A stretch of DNA of 64,000 nucleotides from Bimastos eiseni. Its lineage: Eukaryota > Annelida > Clitellata > Crassiclitellata > Lumbricidae. The stretch lies in contig OY365808.1 in NCBI GenBank assembly GCA_959347315.1, forward strand, positions 5,074,188 through 5,138,187. The letters run 5' to 3'. Positions 36,621-47,411 of this stretch are shown piece by piece (position 1 is the first letter of the stretch; each line of letters begins with the position of its first letter). A program made the position numbers and the translations under genes. Below the pieces are notes generated by a model. The model had not been told where the DNA came from. It ran no database searches and saw only the letters and a program-made list of their open reading frames with translations.

Positions 36621-38256
36621 TCTCCAAAGACTACCTATTCCGTGATGATCTACACTTGATGGTGGATGACGCCAGAGTTGTACTAGAGCCACCGTGTGTC
36701 CATATACTAATACATAATAACAATACATAATACTAGATATCAACAAAGAAGGCAGACGCGAAAAATGGCAAGGAAAAGAAAATCCCTGAAGAATAAGAAC
36801 GCGAAGAATAAAAGAGACAAAGAAGGACAAGATTATACGATAAAATAAGCCTGCATGTGCAGTGTTGTTCCACGACCCTTGCGAGGATGTTAAGCAAACG
36901 CTCTACAGAAGGTAACCGAGTTAGAGTCTTTGGTTGGAGTGGAGGGCGAGGCCGAATAAAAAGTTAAGGAGCTTCACGATTTCAGTGTTCTAGTATAGGG
37001 GCTTAAGCATAATTATTATGGCATGATGGAGTGTGGAGTAATACTAGAATAATTGGTCAAACATGCAAAGGAGTTCAATCGAAAAGCAGATACAAAAAGA
37101 TGACAGACTACTTTAAAGGATGGTCACCGACAGAATTCCGGGCCGCTACGCAGGGATGTTCCGGCGTCGCGAGAAGGGACAGAGGGGTAAATGTCTCAGT
37201 ACCCAGCGATTACAGAGAAAATATTTGTAATTATAATCAGTCAAGCAAAGAAAACAATTTATGCCTTGTTAAATATAATATAATGGATTACTGGTGCTTG
37301 ACTGCAACAGCGTAAACATTAGGCATCTGGATATTACCTTAGATGTCTTTTTCTTTTGTTTATAGAACACGCTCTAAGAGGCCCGTAACTGTTCTGCCTA
37401 AGGGTACGGAATTTCTATGCCTTAGGACCCGTCATTTCTGTCGGCGTGCGTGGTATACTGATACTGGCCTGAGCTGAATGGGGAAGATAGGAGAACTAGA
37501 GGTGAGGGAGATCATTGGAGTAAGAGTCAATTCATCAGTTTTTACTTTTTACACATCTACGATTTCGCCACCTACCGAATGTGCCCGAACTACTCTAATA
37601 GGGGTTCCTGCTAACGACTTTGCACATTGTGTACAAGTTCGTATAGTAAAAGTTCGAGATGAAACAGCATTAGGCCACAGTTTGTTCATAAAAACTTGAC
37701 AGTGCTTTTCTTCTAGAAAAAATGTGCCGGTACGCATCGGTATCGGTCGATTGTTGAAAGAAATGACGCTAAAATTAGCTACCAAATAAAATATATTTTA
37801 TAGGACATAGTGATCGTAATCTATACACTTAGGCTACTTGTATATTTTAGAATGTAAAAAATGAAATTGTGAAGTTTTATATCAAATTCCAGAGTTTTTG
37901 CACATTTAGGGCCTACCATTTTTAATTTATTTTTAGTAAAAGCACTGCATGGTATTAGATAGCGTATGCCCATTGTCGCAAGTTTTTCACACAAGTAGCC
38001 TATGTTAGGTTATCTTTGCCCAGTCTGTACGACCATTTACATTCAACGTTAATTGTTTTACTAGAATAATAACTATAAGTAGTAAACTATGGTACAGAAC
38101 CAGACCGAAAGTGAAGTGGCGAAATAGGAGGAGCCTATTTGTAACGTTATAGAGGTATGGAAGGATGGTGCAGCTACGCTGGTTCACTGGGTTCCCACTG
38201 TGCTGTACAGTTTTGCAGACTGGTTCAGCACATAGTTGATCCCGAACAGCCAATAA

Positions 38257-39488
38257 GAGGCCGTTCACATATTATATAACGCATAGAACCTCAATTTTTG
38301 ATCCACACTTACCCCTAATAACGTTATATAGCAGCAGCTGTGACCCCCTACCCCTATATTATATAACAGATATGCTACCTACCCCTATCCTACCCCAGTC
38401 TATAAGCACATTAAAAGACATGCAATCGATATAATTGTATCTCACAATTTGAAACTTTTATAACAATACAATGTTAGTTAGCACTTTAATAGTGACTAGA
38501 TTATGTTAGTACTGTAATTTAGGTACTAGTCTGCATATTAGCACATTAATCGTTTAATACTAGAAATGCATGATGCATTATTAGAATTATCTAAAATGTA
38601 ATACAGGATGAAGACAGCAAACCTTTAAAAGAGTTCAAACCATAGGCCTATTAAAACCCTTTAAAATTTACAGAACGTAATTATCTTAATATTCGGACTT
38701 TTAATGGCGCTAAATTCACTTGTATTAATTACGGTATTACTAAATTGTGTAGTCTACGATTGTCACCATGTATCTACATGTAGGCCTATTAATACAGCAT
38801 GATAATACATGGTAGTGACGTAAATCCTACTTAAAAACACAATTTTTGTTTCCCTCTTGTTTTGCACTAGAAATGAGGATTAAAATATCACACAGACTCG
38901 ATTGGTTTAATATTGCACTATCAGGTATTTATCGATAACTTCGCGGCAAAACTCTACCTATTTAATAGCGTATGATGTATACAGAGTGCGTACTACAACT
39001 GCAATTGGGTATTTAAGCAAACATATAAACTATTTCACATAGTATAGAAAATTACACCAAAAATCTTGATAATACATACAGAAATAATTATTTCAAATGA
39101 AATAATTTTAATTTAAACCAAAATCAAAACAAATCACACAGAATTGAATTTAAGAGCGTTTAAAGTCATGCACAGGAAATTGTTAAAATTGTAAACAGGA
39201 AATTGTTAAAAGTAGATTTATAAATAAAAAGTAAGAACGTAAAATCAATTCGCCAGGCGGCAGCTGATGGTGCTAGTTTTGGTTCACAACGTATTGTGAA
39301 CTTCGATTAAACAATCAAGGTCCGTGGTACATAAAATCTCCAATTGGTAGGCAAACAGGGAAAAGCTGAAAAAGGCTGTTATATAACGAAACCTTCAACC
39401 TACCCCCCTACCATACACAATATAACGCTAATAAAACAGGAACCCACCTAACTACACCTTGAGCATTATATAATATGTGAACGGCCCC
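38257..39488. mobile_element. 1.23-kb non-autonomous DNA transposon, PIF/Harbinger-like (TAA target duplication)
   Basis: The left end GAGGCCGTTCACATATTATA then TAACGC is repeated in inverse at the right end (GGGGCCGTTCACATATTATA then TAATGC), 24 of 26 positions matching. Both ends are flanked by TAA (38254-38256 and 39489-39491). A three-base TWA duplication with G-rich termini is typical of PIF/Harbinger and relatives. No transposase frame is present. Another copy's terminus, TAA then GGGGCCGTTC, is seen at 47268-47280. Confidence 0.78.
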
Positions 39489-39899
39489 TAACAGCCATGC
39501 TGAACAATTGTTGGAGAATGATATCAAACAAATAATTATAATTGGTAACATTGGCTGTTATCTGTAGGCCTATATCCTATCGACAGGAACATTACTAAAG
39601 ACATGTTCTAAGATTTCAGTGACGTTCGAATAATCCAGCTGTTAGTTAAAGACAAATGTCTGTCTGCTATCCTGTACACAACATTACATTATATGTACCA
39701 AGAAAGTATCACCATTGACCAAAGAAGTGTAGGCCTACAAGCGAACTTTGAAGAACCTGATTACCAGCAAATATTACAAAAATGCAACTGAAGTTGTAAG
39801 GTGTGTGTATTGCTTATGTGTTAGCAGTTCATCGCACCAGTAATTTTCAGTGGACCCACTCGTGTACTATTCTCCAACTCCATAACTCGGCCAAAACTC

Positions 39900-40460
39900 T
39901 TCCTACGATCGACCCATCTATCCTAACGCACTCTAAGCCAGGTCAATCTCATTGCTATTTGTGCTTAATTTGTCTTTTTGTCTCGCGTGGATTTTGCTCC
40001 AGTTAGAAGCAAGTGTACGGTGCAGGATCTGATACATTGGCGACGATGTTGAAGAAATGACATCCATCTGGCGCACAGTAACTGAAACTAGATGAAGGTA
40101 ATGTCCACAGAACTTGGAGCTTCACGTACAAGAGGCTGCAACAGAAGTCATCATATTGCAAACTGTAGATCATTAATCATTGGAAGCAATCACTAATCAT
40201 TCAAAGCAATCATTAATCATTAGAAACGACGGAATAGGTAAAGTACTACTTCCACAAGTATGCTCAAATCGAGGAAGTCAGACCATGAGCCTAGCTGAAG
40301 CATTTAAGATTTATTGAAGGGGGAAAGACGCTGTTTCGGTAGACATAGTAGAAGTGAGTTGCAGTAGTCTAGTCACGTGTTCTTGAATTTCTTGTTAGGA
40401 ACAATAAAAGCTATGCTATCGCACTCGTAATCGTAATCTTAACATTCCGACAGTGCCCAC
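39900..40460 (+). mobile_element. possible degenerate LTR retrotransposon ends
   Basis: Two weak signals. At 40034-40047, CTGATACA is followed by TTGGCGACGATG, resembling an LTR end plus the primer-binding-like motif of some Mag/Gypsy elements. At 40331-40455 a TGTTTC...CCGACA segment of about 125 bases contains AATAAA and is preceded by the purine run GAAGGGGGAAAGA. No gag or pol frame is present, so this could be coincidence. Confidence 0.25.
40307..40312 (-). terminator. CEMIP2: candidate polyadenylation signal of the CEMIP2-like gene
   Basis: The minus strand reads CAATAAATC about 235 bases after the stop codon at 40549. It is the first AATAAA noticed downstream; no transcript evidence is available. 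Confidence 0.35.
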
Positions 40461-40548
40461 CATATATCGAAATCGCGGGAACTAGCTTATTCATTGTTAT
40501 GTTATGTTACGGAAAGTAAACCCCCAAATGAAATGGTCCTTTATGATG

Positions 40549-40747
40549 TTAGTAATACCCGGCTGTTGCGTTCCAGAAATACTGCGCCTCTGCTCCAAAT
40601 GTCTGGTCAATGGTCGAGTAGTTGGGAGAGGCTTGGACGGTGCCAGCACTTATCATTGTGTCAGTCGCCTGGTTCCGCACAAACAGTGAGGCGTCCAGAA
40701 TGCGGGTCGTAGGTGGATAGCAGATCTCCAGAGACAGGAAATTGTAT
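40549..40747 (-). CDS. CEMIP2: CEMIP2-like exon 16: C-terminus and stop
   Basis: Residues 794-858: YNFLSLEICYPPTTRILDAS matches the vertebrate RVGLCYP segment, and AEAQYFWNATAG matches the YxDxxTGLLFLKL segment. TAA is at 40549-40551. The acceptor is CCTTTAG. A weak alternative donor, GG|GTATTA just before the stop, could add a further exon, but none was found to the left. Confidence 0.8.
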
Positions 40748-43573
40748 CTAAAGGTACACACGTCGTCATCATCATCATCGTCTTCATCATAACGATGATC
40801 ATTATCATCATAATCGCATTGTCCTCTTTCTCTTAATCATCGTGTTTGTCGCCACCATAATCACTGCCACGGTCGTCGTCGCCATCGTCATCGCCGTCAT
40901 CATCATCATCATTATCACCATCAAGTAGTGGTGGTAGTATTGATTCAAGGGATTTGTACTATGGCCTAGCTATGTGGCCTCCTATGACGTCATCCAATGT
41001 CCAGGCTGAACCCTAGGCTCGCCCACCTGTCAATCATCCATTGTTGTGATAGCACACTTGACCTTTGCACTGTATACAACCTGCCAATCATCCATTGTTC
41101 TTCCAGCGCAGGCAATCTTTGTACTGTGTTTATCTCAATGACCTTTGCCCATCGTATAGTAGTGGGCGTAGTGAGTGTGCTGGCTCGACCTTTGACGTGG
41201 ATTTGACATATGTATGACAGCTGTATTATTTTACTCCTAAATACACGTGTAGCGGCGGCGACCACACCATTTAGCAAGGGGGCTGTACCAACCCTAAATT
41301 TCCATTCATCATCACTATAATCACCATCGTCGTTATTAGCCTCACCTCTCATCATCACCATTCACGAGCGCTGCATCAAATCAAATGGGCTATTGAAAGG
41401 GTAATCCGAGGAAAAGCAGTCTGGTTTACAGAGGGTCAGCGTAGGCAGTGTTAGCGTTAAAGGGGTTGTCGCTTTGGACCAGGACTTGAGGGTGGATGTT
41501 CGCGTGAGTCTGGGGCCTAGGCACGAGTTCTTGAAAAGGTGAGAATTCTTGATCGAGTGTGAAAATAAATCAACTTTCCAATTACTTACTGGTCAAAATT
41601 GTGCAAGGAGAAGTCGAGCCTCGATGGAGCGGTTCCATTTAGCCAGTTGATCCTGTATGTGTGGTTTGCGGTTAGAACCGGTTGGAACTGGATCGTTGTT
41701 GGATGTTGGACATCGTAACGATCGCATCCTTGAAGGACCAGTCTTCTGGATCGCACTGTTACGTCCTCAATGGCAAACTGCACGGTCTTCGAGGAGGCAT
41801 TAACGAAGAGCTATCGAGAAACAAACAGAAAAGGAAGATGTGATGCAGAATGGATCAATGCACACAGACTAATTCAGCGCTCGTGAATAAGCTGGTGCCC
41901 TGGGCCTGGCTTTCGAGTGACGCTTTATAAGTGATTACGATTACGATTCTTTTAAAACCCCATTCTCGCTTTCATTTGCCTCTCAGGGCTAGATCTAAAT
42001 TATAATCAAATTGTAGACGTATCCAGTGTAAATCTTGTGAAGCCACATTGATAGGTCTACATCGGAAAATGACCATCGTAAACTCATACACAATAATACG
42101 ATAATTATTATTGTGAAATTAGGTCTGTAGATTGTCGGATGACTAATCAAAGTGCACGAAACCACGAACAGTATCTATTATGCTTGGTCAAAAGTACATA
42201 AAACAGCGTCCACTTTAACTACCGAAGAGTCTGTGGTGCGTCGTAAGCCGCCCCATCCAGTACATGGCCATTTATATAGCTTCATAAATGGACAGTTAAG
42301 GCGCTGGAGAATGGCATTCAATCTCAAGGTTTGAGAATGTTAGCCTATGATCGTATGTTAAAAGAAATTTTAGCCCAAACAAACGGTGTCCAATTTAACC
42401 TGTCTGTTTTCCCATTAAGACAACGGTGCCTGATATCAACCCAATTGTTGGGTCTGGGGTCTATTCAGTGAGGCGCCAATTCATAAGGTTGCAGGTTCGA
42501 TTCTTTTCAGCTGGCCTCTTGTAATGATTCTGATGAAGGTATTTGCGCACCTTTGTCAGAGTCAAATCTTCCAATCCAATCTAAGAACTTATATAGCGCC
42601 AATGTTTAGTGTTCAATACCTTAGTCGATGATGGTCTGTAGGCTTACTAGGCCTTAATATGATCGCGCCGCCTGTAGCTATTGCGAGCCTGATTTGATAC
42701 AGCGCCGATGAATAAGCTGGTCACACCGAAGCGGCCATTATGTGGCCCTAAGAAATACATGTAAGAAATAGGTGTATCTTAAAATTCACACTTACCACCT
42801 ATTAATTGCAATAAACTAATGTCCAAAATAGAAGTAGTTGCTAACAGCCCATTCGGTGTCCTGGGCAGACATATACCTGACCATAATCTCTTGACGTGCA
42901 GTACTTGAAATTGTCACTGACTGAGCATGTAATGTCGCCATCAAGCAGTGGATTGTCGGATCTAACAGCGTACACAGGAGTGGACACCGTTATATTTCCA
43001 GACTTATCGTAAACTATCTGCGTTAGATCACCATCCAGGCTGTAGTTTCCAAAATATGAACCAATTTGACCGAAAAACAGCTTTGTGTCCTAAAACAGAT
43101 AAAATTTTAGAGCTTTTCATGGAGTAATTACACATTCTTACATTTGCCCTAATACTCATAGTTCATGTGCTTGCACGACAATATAATTATTTCTAATACT
43201 TTTGAGATGAAGTAGGCTATTTATACGTGTACTTAAAATAAAAGTACTTTCTCATAACTACCGATAAGTTACAGAGGAAGGCATAGGCATACACATTAGC
43301 ATTTTCGGCGCATAATTTTATTAGGCCCTACATCGAAAAAATTTACTAAGAAATGATGGATATTAAGTCATTTTGTTGATAGTGGTGATGATCATAATAA
43401 TGATACGAAGAAGAAGATGGTGATGATGATGATGATGAAGAATAACAATAACTTTAGTAAAACAATAATTATGATGCTGTCAACAATAGTTATTATATTT
43501 TGTATTTATACAATTATTATTGCAATTATCATTATTAACTTGATTATTATTATTATTATTATTATCGTTATCG

Positions 43574-43607
<34 letters not shown>

Positions 43608-45577
43608 TATTTATACCCGAGGTAAATACGGATCCTTCGGGTTGATAAAACTAATCTCCGGCGAGAGACATATGGTTTTCTGGAACGACTCATCCCTCGG
43701 CAAGATCTGGCTGCACAAACGAGCCACGGAACGCAACAGCGTTGAAACGTTGTATGACTGACAAGCGCTGAAGAAGATAGCTCGTCTCTTTTGGCTCTCA
43801 GATGACCATGGTTATACGGTGCCCCAGCTCTCTGACGAATTCGAGCCCAGCGGCATTGATTGACCCCAAAGTTTCAAATACAACAGGTACAAAGTGGTAG
43901 GTCGCCATCAGCTCATTGTATTTCACATTCTTCCTGTTAGCAGCTTGCTCCGGTGCTGCACCCGCTGTGGCCGATGTTAACTGGAGATATGATGATGCTA
44001 CCGTGTCCGTGACTGTGACATCCCATAGCATGCAGCGTCCGCCTCGCCAGGGTATGAGCATGAGCCCATCCGGGCGCCTACCATCCGTTCTCGACATACC
44101 TTGTGGCTCCTTCGTGTTAGGGATGCCTGCACGTGAGAGGCTCCTGCTGATGAGTTCGTTTAGGACCGCGTGTCTTGCCAGCCTGCCCGGGCCAAGCCCA
44201 CATGAGAGCCCGTGTGAATCTTCTGCTGTGACCAGCGATCCACAAGGACAAACGTGCGGTTGGCAAGTCGCAGCCCCCAGTCGCAGACAGACTGCAACTC
44301 TAACGGCTTCATCATCCATCCGTAGTCCACAGGCTGACAACGGCAGCGGCAGCAGCCAGTCGCCAGCATGAGCCGTCCGCACCGCTTCAAGACGAGCTCG
44401 TTGGTACTCGTCCTGACATTCCGTATTAAGTGAAGACACCACTCTTCTAACTAGTGGACCATCCCAGTTCGATTGCCTTTTCGTTCTTTCTCCTTTCAGC
44501 AGCACACTCTTACTCTCATCCGTCCATCTTCTCTCTAGCATCTCAACCATCACGTCTGAATCATACTATCCGGTGCCCAACATAGAGGACTGGAGAACAC
44601 GGGTGCCTGCAGCCGATGCCAAAAAGCAGGTAAATTATTATTATTATTATTTTGTGCGTATGAGGTGTTGACGATGTGAAGTTCTTACCACTCTAACGAA
44701 CTCGTTCACATCAATAGTATTGGCCGGACTGCTTTGTCCCGTATTGTTCGGGTAGAATCCAATGGCGTAAGACTTCCGATTTGGATCTCTAGGGAAGTCG
44801 TAAAATAGGTTGTTTGCGATGAGTATCGGTCCATCTCGCATTTCTACCCCGACACATGGTACACTCCTAAGCAGAAACATTGAATTCCACTAAGTTTGAC
44901 TAAAGAGGTGCAGAGGCGGCGACCTCGTTTGACAGGTGGAGGACACCCAATGAGAGGGGTAGAAAATCAGGGAGGGCACAAACGCATAACGTTTCCCCTC
45001 TCTGCAAAAGGTGGGGGACTTGTCCCCCTCAACCCCCGGGATCGTCGCCCATGGTGAGGTGATAAACGAGTATACATGTAGATGTGATTTCTTACCCTGT
45101 ACATAATTCTCTTTGGTCCCAAGTTTTTGTATTGTGTTGGCTGATAAACTTAAAATTGATTTCATCTCAAAGTGCGTTAATGCTGGTAGGCCTACTTGTT
45201 TCAGCAGTTTTTTCAAGAATTTTTTTGCTTCAAGCAGACCGACGCGCACACTGACTTTTTTAGCAGTGACCATCGACTGCCGTTAGCCTAGATCTGACGC
45301 ATTTAAAAGACCTATGCATTATATCTATGCGTTTATAAAGCACAGTTTTAAACGTCACAAAGACTTTGCAAAATGGCATACATAAGACATGTGTCTTAAG
45401 ATAAACCGATAATAATTAATTATTTACATCCGGTGTTTCGAGCCGAATGTACGAACAGACCTATTGTAGAGAATTGCATGATAAAGCACGACATTATGCA
45501 GGAGCTGTCGTATGGTAGCACGTGACTGCATGATGCCCTGCGTATTTTGTTGGTGGTGTCAACATTTTTTATTAGGC

Positions 45578-45609
<32 letters not shown>

Positions 45610-47369
45610 GGCCATTATTTTATTAGTTTGCTATAGACTATGGCTCGAGTTCGACGTTCTTTGCCGAAAACTTGCAACTTTGCATTCTTCCATTTTGAAA
45701 CAGTGGAGTGCTTTTAATATAAATGTAGGCCTGCAGACCTGTTGCTCCAATCGTTGTTATTCTGCGATTTGCCAACCACTACTGAGTTGACGAGTTCCTG
45801 GTGAGAACCCTCGTCATACGGTAAAGATGGAGAACTGTAGGAGAGAAAAACACGCGTTGTATGCTTATTATTTTTATTATCATTATTGTTATTATTATTA
45901 TCATTATTATTATTATTATATTAATGATGAATTAATCACACATAGGGCCTATACAAAAGAGACGCAGTACATAACGAATTGAGCCATATACTTAATTAAA
46001 CAAACGTTTGTCCATACAAACGTAAACGCAGCGCACTTTTATTTCATTTTCTGATTAGGACCTACGAAGGATTCTAAGCTATTAGTCCAATATTGGTTGG
46101 CCCGTTGTCACGGCTATGTCTTTTTAGATTACTTAATTAAAACAATTGCTTGACACAGGATGTCGTGAAAAGTCTCTGCCATAGTAATTTCATGTCGGGA
46201 AATAAAATTAAATATTTGAAAATGTTGCAAAAAAGAAACGATGGCAATCTTGAAGCTTGAACGATGGTCTCATCGGTATCGTGCTGGATAAGTCTTCCAA
46301 TGAGTCACCTTAAGGTTCGCTTCTGCTGCAACGACTCCTAAAGAAATGGTTGCGTACGGTATCATTGTGTCTCGGGATTCAGATTTAGGTCTTCAGCACG
46401 CGCACGAGTAACATGCGTCGATGATGCAATAAAAATAATAGACGATTAACTAAAATGGAATTAGGCCTACAGAGAATGATTAGGCCTATTGTTAGAATAG
46501 AATTATCTTGTGCAGAATATAAGAGTTGACAGCAAGGACTGACCTGGCCATTATCACGCCCACATCATTGTCAGCCAATCTTAAAAAGTAAGAACAGTAT
46601 TAAAACAATAATTTTAAGTCCAGAAGTTAAGTTATGCAATTCATGCACAAAACTCAAGACATCTACTTCAAAAACGTTTACTATAATATATAGCTATTTC
46701 TTCTTTCAAAATACCCGCTCTTTTTATGGAGTTTGCTCATATTTTGTATTGTCATATAATTTATATTCTTACTAATATTTATTGAGAAAGTTCTTTGAGA
46801 AAGTTTTTTTACGTTCACATAGTCATTAACCGGTGGAAATATGATATTTTAAACAGGAAAGCACATCAATGTGGCGCAGCCGCAATTAATGAATTGAAAT
46901 GACGAAAATTATCATGAGAAACAAATAAATTTACTAAGCGACTGCACATTAAATCATAGCCTCAATTATGTCTATAAAAATTAATATAAATTTATCTGTT
47001 TTTCATTCTACCTTCAGATGTTAACCACCAAACACAGTTATGAATCCGTTGACTTAAGATTACGAATACATCAGAGCCGCTAGGCCTACTGACATGATCC
47101 TCTGGGTGTCTCTCTGCATGTCTTGACGGACTGACCTTTTGGTATTCACCTGATTGCGGTTTTGATTTGATGAGCCAACGATTGATGCACCCAGCATTAG
47201 ACATGGGCGCAATAAAAGTGCTGATTAATAATAATAATAATAACAATAATAATAATAACATTAATAATAAGGGGCCGTTCCAGACGTTTTTATATCTTTC
47301 TTAAATAATGTAGTCGTTGAGGGATCTTATGTACCTCGGGGGGGGGGGAAATAACAATAGGCCTAATAA

Positions 47370-47411
<42 letters not shown>

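Larger units (their letters stand above)
36416..40548. other. intergenic region between the CEMIP2-like and neogenin-like genes
   Basis: 4.1 kb separates the stop of the upstream gene from the start codon of the downstream one. It contains the presumed neogenin promoter, a 1.2-kb DNA transposon (38257-39488) and weak LTR-like sequence (39900-40460). Plus-strand open frames at 37031-37315 and 37478-37699 have no recognised domain. Confidence 0.6.
44867..46543 (-). other. CEMIP2: CEMIP2-like intron 12
   Basis: 1.7 kb where vertebrate homologues have about 50 extra residues around a FVGES motif. No convincing exon was found. A strong donor (CAGG|GTAAGA, minus strand near 45099) with a frame giving KLGTKENYVQG lies here but does not fit the flanking phases. 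A tRNA-like SINE at 46262 and two ATT repeats are the other contents. Confidence 0.5.

Noticed and set aside
40990..41361. 123-codon minus-strand frame as a gene
   Set aside because: It contains a small internal repeat (ATCATCCATTGTT twice) and no domain; probably chance in intron 15.
43916..44371. 151-codon plus-strand frame
   Set aside because: Antisense shadow of the LINE C-terminal frame, which has the real motifs.
44890..45273. 127-codon minus-strand frame as a CEMIP2-like exon
   Set aside because: It does not resemble the missing family segment, and its phases do not join exons 12 and 13 in the matching frame.
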